A stretch of DNA of 64,000 bases from Bacteroidetes bacterium HGW-Bacteroidetes-5 (GTDB taxonomy: Bacteria > Bacteroidota > Bacteroidia > Bacteroidales > UBA932). The notes below the pieces were generated by a model that saw nothing but the letters and a program-made list of their open reading frames with translations, was not told where the DNA came from and did no database searches. The stretch is from NCBI GenBank assembly GCA_002842515.1, contig PHDC01000002.1, positions 124,001 through 188,000 on the forward strand, written 5' to 3'. Below, in pieces: positions 8,466 to 17,235 of this stretch. Made by a program: the position numbers and the translations under genes. Numbering within the stretch: the stretch's first letter is position 1; every line of letters starts with the position of its first letter.

Positions 8466-9932
8466 CTAAATCCGCTCGATTTTGGCGCCGAGAGCATTGA
8501 GGCGGCCGTCAATATTCTGATACCCGCGATCTATCTGCTCAATATTCTCTATAACACTTGTCCCTTTTGCACTCATCGCAGCAATGAGAAGCGCAATACC
8601 GGCACGAATATCGGGCGAAGCCATACGGGTACCCCTCAGGCAAAACTCTCTGTTGTGGCCGATGATGGTGGCGCGGTGAGGGTCACAAAGAATAATCTGC
8701 GCACCCATATCAATAAGTTTATCTACAAAGAAGAGGCGACTTTCGAACATCTTTTGGTGAATGAGTACTGAGCCCTTTGCCTGTGTCGCAACAACCAGAA
8801 ATACAGATAGTAAATCCGGAGTGAGCCCCGGCCACGGAGCATCTGCAATGGTCATTATTGAACCATCCATAAAACTCTCAATCTCATAGCGTTCGTGAGC
8901 GGGAATGTAGATATCGTCTCCACGTCTCTCAATTTTGATTCCGAGCCTGCGAAACTGATCCGGAATTATTCCAAGTTGGTCGTAGGCCACATTCTTGATA
9001 GTTATCTCGCTGGCTGTCATAGCAGCAAGCCCGATAAAACTGCCCACCTCAATCATATCCGGCAAAATGGTATGCTCAGTTGAGCCCAGCGAATCTACAC
9101 CCTCTATTGTAAGAAGATTTGAGCCGATTCCGGAGATCTTCGCCCCCATCCTGTTGAGCATCTTGCACAACTGCTGCAGATATGGCTCGCAGGCGGCGTT
9201 ATATATTGTTGTAGTGCCCTGTGCAAGCACAGCTGCCATTACAATGTTTGCGGTTCCTGTAACAGATGCCTCATCCAGAAGCATATAGCAACCCTTAAGT
9301 CTTTTTGCCGAGAGCTCAAACTGAGAACCCTCGTGTTGAAAATCCAGTTTGGCGCCAAGCTTCTCAAACCCAATCAGGTGGGTATCCAGCCGCCTGCGGC
9401 CAATCTTATCGCCCCCCGGTTTAGGCATAAATGCAAATCCAAAGCGAGTGAGCAGCGGCCCGACCAACATCACCGACCCCCTGAGGGCAGCCGAGCTCTT
9501 GCCAAATTCCGGTGAACGGACAAAGTCAAGATCTATATTGGCCGCACAAAACGCATAAGAGTGCGAGATGCAGGCAGATGTGCAGGCCGCCACGGCTTGC
9601 GCAGATGCGCCGGCAGGTGTGGCTTGCGCGGTTGCGCCGGCGGGTAAGCCGTCAGATGTGGCCTGCGCAGATGCGCCGGCCGTTGCGGCTTGCGCGGCTT
9701 GCGCGGCTTGCGCGGCCACGCCGGTTACGCCCAGGTGCTCCACCTTAACGCCAAGTCGCTCAAGCAGCTCAATTAATTTTATAACATCAAGAATATCGGG
9801 AACATTGTGAATTACAACCCTCTCTTTTGTAAGCAGTACAGCAGAGAGAATCTGAAGAGCCTCATTTTTGGCTCCCTGCGGAGTCAGCTCACCCTTAAGA
9901 CGATGACCTCCCTCAACCTTGAATACAGCCAT
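8466..9932 (-). CDS. murA: UDP-N-acetylglucosamine 1-carboxyvinyltransferase, with an Ala-rich insert
   Basis: First committed step of peptidoglycan synthesis: enolpyruvyl transfer from PEP to UDP-GlcNAc. The EPSP-synthase fold is complete ([14 protein letters not shown] near 21-34, [11 protein letters not shown] near 155-165, the C-terminal [16 protein letters not shown]). The loop residue that is Cys115 in E. coli MurA is Asp here ([12 protein letters not shown]175), a substitution known to give intrinsic fosfomycin insensitivity in other MurA proteins. At 488 residues it exceeds the usual 420-435 because of an Ala/Gln/Thr/Gly tract at about 69-123. Overlaps the DUF4290 stop by one base. 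Confidence 0.93.
   Translation of the reverse strand: MAVFKVEGGHRLKGELTPQGAKNEALQILSAVLLTKERVVIHNVPDILDVIKLIELLERLGVKVEHLGVTGVAAQAAQAAQAATAGASAQATSDGLPAGATAQATPAGASAQAVAACTSACISHSYAFCAANIDLDFVRSPEFGKSSAALRGSVMLVGPLLTRFGFAFMPKPGGDKIGRRRLDTHLIGFEKLGAKLDFQHEGSQFELSAKRLKGCYMLLDEASVTGTANIVMAAVLAQGTTTIYNAACEPYLQQLCKMLNRMGAKISGIGSNLLTIEGVDSLGSTEHTILPDMIEVGSFIGLAAMTASEITIKNVAYDQLGIIPDQFRRLGIKIERRGDDIYIPAHERYEIESFMDGSIMTIADAPWPGLTPDLLSVFLVVATQAKGSVLIHQKMFESRLFFVDKLIDMGAQIILCDPHRATIIGHNREFCLRGTRMASPDIRAGIALLIAAMSAKGTSVIENIEQIDRGYQNIDGRLNALGAKIERI
9565..9722. repeat. Degenerate repeat tract inside murA
   Basis: GC-rich repeats of GCAGATGCGCCGGC, GGCTTGCGC and similar units on the plus strand, in multiples of three, encoding the Ala-rich insert. 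Includes three copies of GCAGATG and a run of GGCTTGCGC units near 9686-9713. Confidence 0.8.
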
Positions 9933-10630
9933 TATTTTCTTTTGTTAATTTTCTTCTTGTTATTCCTAAAACCACCCGGCCTGTGTGCATCCTGCCTGTA
10001 GCCATTCTCTCTGTGAGCTGACTCCGCTCTGTAACCGCCACCATCTGTCCTGTGTCCGCCGTGTCCGATATTTACCGGACCCTGTGCAGCTGTATAGACA
10101 GGCAGATGAAAGTCTTCTGGTACAGTGAGCTTACCTTCTGAAAGAACTTTAATATCCCTGAATATGAGATCTTCCGTAACGCTCTCCTTATTCCAGATTA
10201 GATACTGCTGTCTCATATAGCCGGCAAGAACCTTAACCATATTTTCACGAAGTTCGTCATCCTCCCTGGCAGAGATCATATCAATCATATTCTGAATATT
10301 TCTGCCGTAGTGAGCAGCCTTTAAAGGGCTCTTATCAAGCGGAATAGGATTAGGCCTTGTAGAGAAGGTCTCTTTAGTGGGGGTTGGATATGGCGAGTCA
10401 ATATCTATTTCGAAATCAGAAATTATCTGCACGTGATCCCAGAGCTTATGTTTGAAATCGCTAAGATCTCTAAGCTGCGGGTTCAGAATCCCCATTACGG
10501 TCACAACCGCACGAATCTGCTCGTTCCTCTTCTCTTTGTCCTCAATTTTGACAACGTAATCAATCATTTTCTGAACGTGCCTTCCATATTCGGGCATTAT
10601 CAGCTTTGTTCTCTGAGTATTGTAATCCAT
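9932..10630 (-). CDS. DUF4290 family protein
   Basis: A Bacteroidetes-restricted protein of unknown function, recognised from [20 protein letters not shown], the repeated YGR(H/N)(V/I)Q(K/N)MID motif (near 15-24 and 109-118) and its constant position before murA. Two homologous helical halves are evident from that duplicated motif. The C-terminus is a basic, Gly/His/Arg-rich tail ending in [12 protein letters not shown], which could bind nucleic acid. Translationally coupled to murA (one-base overlap). Confidence 0.82.
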   Translation of the reverse strand: MDYNTQRTKLIMPEYGRHVQKMIDYVVKIEDKEKRNEQIRAVVTVMGILNPQLRDLSDFKHKLWDHVQIISDFEIDIDSPYPTPTKETFSTRPNPIPLDKSPLKAAHYGRNIQNMIDMISAREDDELRENMVKVLAGYMRQQYLIWNKESVTEDLIFRDIKVLSEGKLTVPEDFHLPVYTAAQGPVNIGHGGHRTDGGGYRAESAHRENGYRQDAHRPGGFRNNKKKINKRK

Positions 10631-10667
10631 TATATTATGTTTTTTTGAGAGAATCTCAAAGGGCGCA

Positions 10668-11144
10668 TCAGGCCTGTTTTTTCTTATTTAACTCCAGCAA
10701 AGATACACAAATTTTAGCACCCAACTCTTCCAGATAGAGTTTTGCAAATCTTTCACCAACTTCTATTACCTTGCCGGAACGGCTCTCGAAAGGCCCGCAT
10801 AGTATCTCAACCTCATCTCCATTGGAGATTATCTCCCGGTTCTCTGCCAAAACAAGGAACTCCTTGATTGCATCAATCTCTGCATCCCTAACCACGGCGG
10901 GCCTTCCCAAATAATAAACAATCCTGGAGACCCCGTAAATGAGAAGCAGCTCCCTCAATTTATGATCTGTAGTATTAACAAAAATATAGGAGGAGAATAG
11001 CGGAAGCTCCACCATCTTCATCCTGTCGCTCCACCTTCTTTTAACCCTGTGAATAGGCAGATAAGTCTCAATGCCCATCTGCACCAACCTCTCCTCTACC
11101 CTCTTCTCTGCCCTTGCGGCAGTATATAAAACAAACCAAGCCAT
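10668..11144 (-). CDS. UpxY/RfaH-like NusG-family transcription antiterminator
   Basis: Specialised NusG paralogue: NGN domain (MAWFVLYTAARAEKRVEERL, LPIHRVKRRWSDRMK, PLFSSYIFVNT) over about residues 1-100 and a KOW domain (NGDEVEILCGPFESRSGKVI) near 112-132. Such proteins (UpxY in Bacteroides) ride RNA polymerase through capsule operons and prevent premature termination. It lies divergent to a nucleotide-sugar dehydrogenase and 17 kb from the main locus, so its target is inferred. I start at MAWF, the conserved start of the NGN fold; six extra codons upstream run into the tandem repeat region. Confidence 0.85.
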   Translation of the reverse strand: MAWFVLYTAARAEKRVEERLVQMGIETYLPIHRVKRRWSDRMKMVELPLFSSYIFVNTTDHKLRELLLIYGVSRIVYYLGRPAVVRDAEIDAIKEFLVLAENREIISNGDEVEILCGPFESRSGKVIEVGERFAKLYLEELGAKICVSLLELNKKKQA

Positions 11145-11148
11145 TTTT

Positions 11149-11240
11149 GAAATTCTAAACACATCTGCACAATTCTAAACACATCTGCACAAATCTAAAC
11201 ACATCTGCATAAATCTAAACACATCTGCATAATTCTAAAC
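11149..11240. repeat. 20-bp tandem repeat array before the UpxY-like gene
   Basis: Four head-to-tail copies of ACATCTGCACAATTCTAAAC (with C/T and T/A variants) at 11161, 11181, 11201 and 11221, plus a partial unit at 11149-11160. Each contains ATCTGC. The array lies between the putative minus-strand promoter (11276-11283) and the start codon, so it would be in the 5' leader of the regulator mRNA. Confidence 0.9.
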
Positions 11241-11275
11241 CCGAAACAGTGTTAAATTACATATGCAACATCACG

Positions 11276-11283
11276 CAAATATA
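11276..11283 (-). promoter_or_regulatory. Putative -7 box for the UpxY-like gene
   Basis: CAAATATA on the plus strand reads TATATTTG on the minus strand (TAnnTTTG). No clear -33 box. It is about 130 bp upstream of the start codon, with the 20-bp tandem array in between. Confidence 0.4.
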
Positions 11284-11305
11284 GAGAAAATAAACCGAAT
11301 TCTGT

Positions 11306-11313
11306 TATCTTTG
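11306..11313 (+). promoter_or_regulatory. Putative -7 box for the nucleotide-sugar dehydrogenase gene
   Basis: TATCTTTG fits TAnnTTTG and lies 37 bp before the ATG at 11351. No convincing -33 element. Confidence 0.45.
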
Positions 11314-11350
11314 TATGTGCACTTTATGAATCTGAAACACAATAAATGAT

Positions 11351-12640
11351 ATGTATAATCAATTAGTCTCCAAAGATATAAAATTGGCCGTTGTTGGGCT
11401 TGGCTATGTCGGCCTCCCGCTGGCGCTCGAATTTGCAAGGCACTTTTCTGTAATAGGCTACGACATAAAAGAGAAGAATCTTACAATGCTTCGTAATGCT
11501 GTAGACCCAAGCGGAGAGCTAAAAGCAGATTCTTTTAAAAACAGAGATATCCTTTATACATCAAAATTGTCAGATCTAGAAACAGCAAATTTCTTTATTG
11601 TGGCAGTGCCCACTCCGATTGACAAATACAACAAACCGGATCTTCACCCGCTACTATCGGCCACCACGGCCGTTGCAAAGGTTCTTCACAAGGGCGACTA
11701 TGTAATATACGAATCTACAGTCTACCCGGGATGTACCACAGAGGAGTGCGTTCCAATTCTGGAGAAGCTATCGGGTCTAAAATATATTGAAGATTTCAAA
11801 GTTGGTTACTCTCCGGAGAGAATCAACCCCGGCGATGCCGAGCATTCTCTTCAAAATACTGTGAAGATTGTATCTGCGTGCGACGATGCCTCCCTGGATG
11901 AGGTTGCAAGAATCTATGAGACAGTCGTAGCTGCCGGGGTTCACAGAGCGCCCGACATTCGGGTGGCCGAGGCAGCCAAGATTATCGAAAACACCCAGAG
12001 AGATGTTAACATCGCCCTGATGAATGAGCTCTCAATAATCTTCAACCGCCTGGGAATAAACACCTACGATGTAATAAAAGCCGCCGGCACCAAATGGAAC
12101 TTCGTGCAGTACACCCCCGGCCTGGTTGGCGGGCACTGCATTGGCGTAGACCCCTACTATATGGTACACAAAGCTGCCGAGTTAAAATACCACCCTCAGA
12201 TGATCGCCTCCGGAAGGTTTGTCAACGACTCTATGGGCGGCTACATTGCCAAGCAGACAGTTAAACGCCTTCTTGCCAACGATATGCCAATGGAAAAAGC
12301 GAGAGTCCTAATAATGGGAATCACCTACAAAGAGAATGTGTCAGACATCCGTAACTCAAAAGTGGCCGACATTGTAGCCGAACTGCTCAGCTACCGCGTT
12401 CTTGTAGATGTAGTAGACCCCAACGCAGACCCACTCGCCGTAGAGGAGGAGTACAACATCACACTCACACCGGCACCAACTCCAAAATACCACGCCGTCA
12501 TAATCGCAGTTCCCCACCGCGAATACCTCACCCTCACCGAACCCGATTTGGAAAAAATGCTTGTACCCAACGGCCTCGTGGTTGACATCCGCGGCCTCTT
12601 CCGCACCAAAATCAAACATCTGCAATACTGGTCGTTGTAA
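11351..12640 (+). CDS. UDP-N-acetylhexosamine C6 dehydrogenase (TviB/WecC-like), copy 1
   Basis: NAD-dependent oxidation of UDP-HexNAc to the uronic acid. N-terminal Rossmann motif GLGYVGLPLA (16-25), central segment PGLVGGHCIGVDPYY with the catalytic Cys near 259, and the C-terminal UDP-binding domain (MGITYKENVSDIRNSK). Closest in style to the TviB group (UDP-GlcNAc/GalNAc or ManNAc). A clearly homologous gene of nearly equal length is at 59875. It stands apart from the main polysaccharide locus, beside the UpxY-like regulator, and has the moderate GC of the housekeeping region. Confidence 0.88.
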   Translation: MYNQLVSKDIKLAVVGLGYVGLPLALEFARHFSVIGYDIKEKNLTMLRNAVDPSGELKADSFKNRDILYTSKLSDLETANFFIVAVPTPIDKYNKPDLHPLLSATTAVAKVLHKGDYVIYESTVYPGCTTEECVPILEKLSGLKYIEDFKVGYSPERINPGDAEHSLQNTVKIVSACDDASLDEVARIYETVVAAGVHRAPDIRVAEAAKIIENTQRDVNIALMNELSIIFNRLGINTYDVIKAAGTKWNFVQYTPGLVGGHCIGVDPYYMVHKAAELKYHPQMIASGRFVNDSMGGYIAKQTVKRLLANDMPMEKARVLIMGITYKENVSDIRNSKVADIVAELLSYRVLVDVVDPNADPLAVEEEYNITLTPAPTPKYHAVIIAVPHREYLTLTEPDLEKMLVPNGLVVDIRGLFRTKIKHLQYWSL

Positions 12641-12643
12641 ACT

Positions 12644-12674
12644 TAACCTTGCCAAGCATCGTGGGTCTTTATTC
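12644..12674 (+). repeat. REP-like dispersed repeat, forward copy
   Basis: Begins TTAACCTTGCCAAG and continues CATCGTGGGTCTTTATT. Matches the inverted copy at 15957-15988 over about 31 bases with a single mismatch. It sits in the convergent gap between the dehydrogenase and the Y1 transposase gene. Confidence 0.75.
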
Positions 12675-12726
12675 ACCATCAGCGTTTTAGCTATTTTAAA
12701 CGGATATGTGCATCTCTTATTGTACA

Positions 12727-13611
12727 TCACTTTTTGGCCAAATGCCCTTTACAACCGCATATCCGCCTAACATAATCGTAATTCAGATTCGTCAAACGGG
12801 ACAATTGCCTGAATGATGCTCTAGTATTCCGGAAAAGCTTCAAAACAATCTCTTCCTGTTCTTCTTTGCTGATAGTAAAAAGGTTACGACCATTTAACTC
12901 TCTGTTCAACTCCTGGCAAAGTTCGCTGGTGGGCAGTGCCTCAAAAAAAATTCCATTTTCCATTCGCAGATGGGCAGGCGTCTTCTTTTTCACGGAATCT
13001 ATTTTAACCTCATTTGGGTAGATCATTAGTGCCGGATTACTTCTGTCATATACCCTAATCGCTTCATCAAAGAGATCCTTAGAACCAAAGTAATTATCTA
13101 CCAGACTGGTATCTACTTCTATAAACCTCTTCAATGGTGAATTGCCATTAAAATGAAACCCATACGAACTCCATTTATAATCTGCAGCATTTGGGCAGAT
13201 CTTTGCCTTAACGGGATTTTTAAGGATGTAGATCATACTATCTATCGCCCACTCATCCGAAAATTTACAGGAGCTATTGAATGGGGACTTGAACAATTTA
13301 TCTGAAATCTCGTGTCTAAAGTTGTACCACTCGACATAACTCATTATCAATGAAGTCATCATAGGAGAGAGCTCCTTTGTTTCCACTTGCAGATGCACGT
13401 GATTGTCCATTAACACAAACTCAAGCACCTTACTGTCGTACTGTTTTGCGAACCTGTCGCAACGCTTCAGGAATTCAATTCTGTCAATATCATCATAGAA
13501 TACTATCTTCTTATTATTGCCCCGCATATAGGAGTGGATATTTCCATCCTGAATTCTACCTGCAAATCTCCCCCACTTTCCCATCTCACAATTTTTAAAA
13601 AATTTTACCAC
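12727..13611 (-). CDS. REP-associated tyrosine transposase (RAYT, Y1/IS200-like)
   Basis: Single-strand HUH endonuclease of the TnpA-REP family. HUH motif in LMDNHVHLQV (about residues 67-76), the N-terminal RGNNKKIVFYDDIDRIEFL typical of RAYTs, the tyrosine region SYVEWYNFRHE, then IYILKNPVKAKIC and YKWSSY. The C-terminus (SFRQLSRLTNLNYDYVRRI) looks like a helix-turn-helix. It is a lone gene without IS ends, as expected for a domesticated RAYT that mobilises short REP sequences. A REP-like copy lies directly 3' of it and about eight more are within 50 kb. ATG at 13584 is an alternative start. Confidence 0.85.
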   Translation of the reverse strand: MVKFFKNCEMGKWGRFAGRIQDGNIHSYMRGNNKKIVFYDDIDRIEFLKRCDRFAKQYDSKVLEFVLMDNHVHLQVETKELSPMMTSLIMSYVEWYNFRHEISDKLFKSPFNSSCKFSDEWAIDSMIYILKNPVKAKICPNAADYKWSSYGFHFNGNSPLKRFIEVDTSLVDNYFGSKDLFDEAIRVYDRSNPALMIYPNEVKIDSVKKKTPAHLRMENGIFFEALPTSELCQELNRELNGRNLFTISKEEQEEIVLKLFRNTRASFRQLSRLTNLNYDYVRRICGCKGHLAKK

Positions 13612-13706
13612 TAATGTCTGAGCAAAAATACTTCACCGACGAAAACTCACCAAGCCCAAAGTGACGATTTATCCGATTCTAAAAATTATTTATCTGATTC
13701 TAATGT

Positions 13707-14006
13707 TCAAACCAGTTTGTTTAGGGTTTCGGCCCATTTGGCGGTTTTGGAGAGTTTTGTGGTTCGTGCACGAACTTTTTTTGCGAGTTCCTGCAGATTT
13801 TCGGATGAAGCTTTAATTTGAGCAGCCACTTCGCTGCCTATCTTCTCTACCAGGGCTCTCTCCTTTTTTCGTAGTGCTATGGATGCTTTTTCAAGATCAA
13901 CTTTGTCTGTTTCGGAGAGGCCCTTTTTGAAACGCAACCCCTCTGCCACCTCAAGCGCCTCTCTTATCTCTTTAAGCTCCTTTTTGTAATCTGTATCACT
14001 TTTCAT
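13707..14006 (-). CDS. Small hypothetical helical protein
   Basis: 99 residues, highly charged and almost certainly alpha-helical (KKELKEIREALEVAEGLRFK, LRKKERALVEKIGSEVAA), probably forming a coiled coil. No signal peptide. It follows the lipoprotein gene at 14060 by 53 bp on the same strand and may be its partner. I do not recognise a family. Confidence 0.5.
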   Translation of the reverse strand: MKSDTDYKKELKEIREALEVAEGLRFKKGLSETDKVDLEKASIALRKKERALVEKIGSEVAAQIKASSENLQELAKKVRARTTKLSKTAKWAETLNKLV

Positions 14007-14059
14007 CGTTGACTAATTTTGAATTGGTTTTGCAGTTGCTTATGGTGTTTTTTTTGAAT

Positions 14060-15031
14060 TTAGTATGGCCAATCTTTTGTAATTGTGGTGATTCCGCTTT
14101 GGAGGGCTTTCACCTCTTTTTCAAAATCTTGCAGCTCTTGGTAGAGCTCATCTACCTTTTTTCTTTTTGTAAACTCTTCGGCAATTTTTTTGTGTGCCTT
14201 TGCAAGTCTGTTCGCTGCAGATATTATTCCGCCCCGGAGATATGTTAGCTTCTCTACTCTCTCTTTAAGTGCGAGGTAATCTTTATCGTCATTGTAGGCA
14301 GATGGTGATTTAGGGAGGTTTGAATCTGCACTGCCAAAGCTCTTTAAATAGGAGATGTAGTTCTGCTCAAGGGCTCGTTTTTCGTTCTCTATGAGCGCGG
14401 TAACTGCGGGCGATTTTAGAATGTCGACCAAAGAGGCCACAACTACGCTTACTAATGTATCTCCCTCTTTCACAAAATTTTTAATCGCACGGGTTTGAGC
14501 CCTTTTGATAAGGAGTTCAGATGAGTAACCCACCAGCCGGCCGGCAGCCTTCCCGATACCCATCGGCAAGATGGCATCTGCAATCTCGAGCGAGTTAAAG
14601 CGCTTAACAAGAGAGTCTACCGAGCGGCCAAGGGAGCGAAATTCCCGGCCGGCATCCTGCCATCGGGCGGCACCGGCGAGAACTTTGAGTGCGCTCCGGT
14701 ATTTGCCCAGAATCTCCCAGGACAAGTTTGCCTTGTTTGCAAGCTGCACATCTTTTACCAGCCCAGCATAAATTGCATTGATTTCACCAACCCTTAGTGT
14801 GGCGTCACTCAATGAAGCAGAAAAGTATAGCCCCCGTGCCGCCCGCAGCCTGGCCATCTCTTCAAAAAAACCACCCGGATATCTGCTCAAACTATCGCTG
14901 GATGCAGTGAAACTCTCCACCGCCTTCATCTGCCCCCGCGATAAGGAGGCGCATCCTTGTAAAAAAAAGATCCCGGTCACAAACGGGAGAAGAACAAGAA
15001 CTGAGAAAAAATTCGTAAACCGACGCACCAT
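14060..15031 (-). CDS. Hypothetical lipoprotein
   Basis: 323 residues. The signal sequence ends in a lipobox (FFLQGC, Cys near residue 27), so the mature protein is lipid-anchored. The remainder is helix-rich (SLSWEILGKYRSALKVLAGAA-like stretches, YLALKERVEKLTYLRGG, AHKKIAEEFTKRKKVDELYQ) without transmembrane segments or a catalytic motif that I can name. Likely forms a small operon with the 99-residue protein downstream. Confidence 0.6.
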   Translation of the reverse strand: MVRRFTNFFSVLVLLPFVTGIFFLQGCASLSRGQMKAVESFTASSDSLSRYPGGFFEEMARLRAARGLYFSASLSDATLRVGEINAIYAGLVKDVQLANKANLSWEILGKYRSALKVLAGAARWQDAGREFRSLGRSVDSLVKRFNSLEIADAILPMGIGKAAGRLVGYSSELLIKRAQTRAIKNFVKEGDTLVSVVVASLVDILKSPAVTALIENEKRALEQNYISYLKSFGSADSNLPKSPSAYNDDKDYLALKERVEKLTYLRGGIISAANRLAKAHKKIAEEFTKRKKVDELYQELQDFEKEVKALQSGITTITKDWPY

Positions 15032-15128
15032 ATTAATAGTATTAATTGTTAATAATGCCCCCGCTGCAAACCGTCCAAAGAACTGCTATAAAGATAATTA
15101 TTAAATTTAAAATGCAATAAAAATCTGC

Positions 15129-15155
15129 AAAAAAAAAGACCCCAAAAAGGGGTCT
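15129..15155 (-). terminator. Intrinsic terminator after rpmA
   Basis: Stem AGACCCC / GGGGTCT with loop AAAAA at 15137-15155, followed on the minus strand by nine T residues (15129-15137). Placed 28 bp after the rpmA stop. Confidence 0.85.
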
Positions 15156-15182
15156 CTTTAAATGGATATGTTTACAAAACAA

Positions 15183-15458
15183 TTACGCCTGAGCCTGAGC
15201 AACTACTTTTGGCAATACCGAAACGTAAGATTTGTTATCTGTCTTTTTGCGGAATGTAACCACTCCGTCGATGAGCGCATACAAAGTATGATCTTTACCC
15301 ATTCCAACATTCAATCCTGCATTGTGAACTGTTCCTCTCTGACGAATGAGAATGTTACCTGCTTTGGCGTGCTGACCGCCAAACAATTTAACGCCTAATC
15401 TTTTACTGTGTGATTCGCGTCCGTTCCTCGAACTACCGACACCTTTTTTGTGAGCCAT
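15183..15458 (-). CDS. rpmA: 50S ribosomal protein L27
   Basis: Large-subunit protein whose N-terminus reaches the peptidyl transferase centre. [20 protein letters not shown] and [20 protein letters not shown] are diagnostic. 91 residues; no cleavable N-terminal extension of the Firmicutes type. 27 bp downstream of rplU in the usual rplU-rpmA pair. Confidence 0.98.
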   Translation of the reverse strand: MAHKKGVGSSRNGRESHSKRLGVKLFGGQHAKAGNILIRQRGTVHNAGLNVGMGKDHTLYALIDGVVTFRKKTDNKSYVSVLPKVVAQAQA

Positions 15459-15485
15459 AATCTAAAAATTTTTCCGGATTAAAAA

Positions 15486-15794
15486 TTAAGCAATCTCTTC
15501 AATTTGAATCTGCGTAAGATATTGACGGTGACCGTTTTTCTTGGTATAACCTTTACGGCGTTTCTTTTTGAAAACGATAACCTTATCTCCCTTTAGGTGA
15601 CTTAAAACAGTCGCCTTAACAGAAGCACCATCAATATACGGAGTCCCGATTTTAACGGTTCCCTCGTTGTCCATCAGAAGTACCTTTTCAAAACTGATTG
15701 AGGCTCCCTCCTCTGCTTTAAGACGGTGTACGAAGATCTTTCTGTCCTTCTCTACCTTAAATTGCTGTCCTGCAATATCTACAATTGCGTACAT
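15486..15794 (-). CDS. rplU: 50S ribosomal protein L21
   Basis: MYAIVDIAGQQFKVEKDRKI at the start and VIVFKKKRRKGYTKKNGHRQ near the end are the L21 signature; 102 residues, normal length. First gene of rplU-rpmA, preceded by a strong Bacteroidetes promoter and a leader of roughly 90 bases. Confidence 0.98.
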   Translation of the reverse strand: MYAIVDIAGQQFKVEKDRKIFVHRLKAEEGASISFEKVLLMDNEGTVKIGTPYIDGASVKATVLSHLKGDKVIVFKKKRRKGYTKKNGHRQYLTQIQIEEIA

Positions 15795-15891
15795 AAAATA
15801 ATTTGTTTAAAAATTACTGACTGCAAGCGGAAGTACTTAAACTTCTCTTATTCAATAGCTTGTCAATCTTCTGTTCAATAAATTTGGAAGG

Positions 15892-15922
15892 CAAATATAT
15901 GCAAAATATTTAAACCCGCAAA
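15892..15922 (-). promoter_or_regulatory. rplU-rpmA promoter
   Basis: On the minus strand: TTTG (15919-15922) - 19 bases - TATATTTG (15892-15899), matching the Bacteroidetes -33/-7 consensus in both boxes and spacing. The best promoter in the window. Confidence 0.75.
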
Positions 15923-15956
15923 ACTTTATTCAAAAAAACAGCAAAAACATTAGAAA

Positions 15957-15988
15957 TCAATAAAGCCCCACGATGCTTGGCAAGGTTA
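15957..15988 (-). repeat. REP-like dispersed repeat, inverted copy
   Basis: Minus strand reads TTAACCTTGCCAAGCATCGT then GGGGCTTTATT. Inverted partner of the copy at 12644, together bracketing the RAYT, two hypothetical genes and rplU-rpmA. It lies just upstream of the ATPase gene at 16016. Confidence 0.75.
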
Positions 15989-15999
15989 ATTTTTTTACA

Positions 16000-16007
16000 T
16001 ATATTTG
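16000..16007 (+). promoter_or_regulatory. Putative -7 box for the ATPase gene
   Basis: TATATTTG (TAnnTTTG) ends 8 bases before the ATG at 16016, so transcription would begin at or within a few bases of the start codon, implying a leaderless or nearly leaderless mRNA. Confidence 0.45.
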
Positions 16008-16015
16008 TTACGGAT

Positions 16016-17152
16016 ATGGATTCACCGTTTACGTACAACAAATTTGTTACAGGTTCTGACTTCGTGGGGAGACAGTCGGAGCTTAACTTGCTGGTTAACC
16101 TGGTGAGGCAGAGGCAACACGTGGTTATTTACGAGACTCCTAAAAGCGGGAAGAAGTCGCTTGTTCAGCAAGGGCTTATCACCCTGCGCAAAGAGGCATA
16201 TAACTACACTGTGTGCAACATCAACCTGTTTAATGTACGCACAAAAAGACATCTGCTTCAGAAACTTTGCAACCTTCTGCTGGATGCATTCGCAACCTCA
16301 CCCGAAGAGAGAGAGCAGTTAAGAGATGAAATCTGCCCGGAGCTTAAAACTATTTTTGGGCAGGAGAAAGAAAAACAGCACGACCACTCATCTCCCGAGA
16401 TTGATACAGCCCCGGTTCCGGACAACATTACCGAGAAGTTTCTTAACCTGCCGGAGTTGCTTGCAGAGAGATATTCGACCAACCCGGTCATATACATTGA
16501 GGAGTTTCAGGAGGTGCTTCTGCACGACGACTCATACGAGACCCTCAAGATTCTGGAAAAGATCTGGAAACAGCAGCAGCGCACCACCTATATTATTACC
16601 GGTTCATTTGTGAACTCGATGAAGGAGATATTTGAGGAGAAGAAGTTCTTCTACAACTTCGCCGAGAGAATTAAGCTGCTGCCACTGGACGAGAAGCAAC
16701 TCACAGATTTTATGATCCGCAACTACCTCAAAGCAGGCAGGGTGGTATCTAAGGAGCTGGCTGTGCAGATGTACAACTTTACCGAGGGACATCCGTGGTA
16801 TTCGCAACAACTTGGCGATATCTCATTTGCACTCACCCGCGGATACCTTACCGAACAGATCTATCGCCAATCCTGCAGCTCACTAATGGAGCTCCACTCA
16901 TATCGTTTCCAACTCATAACCAGCCGTTTGAGCCGCTTTCAAATCAACTTTCTCAAAGCCATTATGGACGATGTAACTCAACTGAGCGCGCTCGACACAA
17001 TGACCCAATACGGCTTTAACTCATCTGCAAACGTCAAAAGACTAAAGGACGCCGTTCAAAAGAAAGAGATTCTCACCGAAGAGCGCGGCAAATGGGAATT
17101 CCTCGACCCACTATTCAAAACCTGGCTCCGCACCGTCTATTTTGAACTTTAA
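16016..17152 (+). CDS. AAA-family ATP-binding protein
   Basis: About 378 residues of the archaeal-ATPase-like group. The P-loop is YETPKSGKKS (around residue 40) and a Walker B-like VIYIEEFQEVL lies near 160. The second half (FPTEGHPWYSQQLGDISFALTRG-like region, then a winged-helix-like end WEFLDPLFKTWLR) is typical of this family. Role unknown. I choose ATG 16016; an upstream in-frame TTG lies inside the REP-like repeat and ahead of the promoter. Confidence 0.75.
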   Translation: MDSPFTYNKFVTGSDFVGRQSELNLLVNLVRQRQHVVIYETPKSGKKSLVQQGLITLRKEAYNYTVCNINLFNVRTKRHLLQKLCNLLLDAFATSPEEREQLRDEICPELKTIFGQEKEKQHDHSSPEIDTAPVPDNITEKFLNLPELLAERYSTNPVIYIEEFQEVLLHDDSYETLKILEKIWKQQQRTTYIITGSFVNSMKEIFEEKKFFYNFAERIKLLPLDEKQLTDFMIRNYLKAGRVVSKELAVQMYNFTEGHPWYSQQLGDISFALTRGYLTEQIYRQSCSSLMELHSYRFQLITSRLSRFQINFLKAIMDDVTQLSALDTMTQYGFNSSANVKRLKDAVQKKEILTEERGKWEFLDPLFKTWLRTVYFEL

Positions 17153-17235
17153 AATAAAACACTTGTTCTCTTTTGGGAGAAGGCAGATAAATATTGGGAA
17201 CAGGAAGTGAAATTTCGGGTTTGGGAGATAATCAA

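Noticed and set aside
9512..9810. Plus-strand reading frames rich in Ala or Arg over murA
   Set aside because: They are antisense products of the GC-rich repeat tract; the minus-strand frame has complete MurA homology.
11149..11240. CRISPR array
   Set aside because: The 20-bp units are directly adjacent with no spacers and no cas genes are near; it is a simple tandem repeat.
12727..13611. A complete IS200/IS605 insertion sequence
   Set aside because: No TnpB, no subterminal hairpin pair bounding the gene, and the protein has the RAYT features instead.
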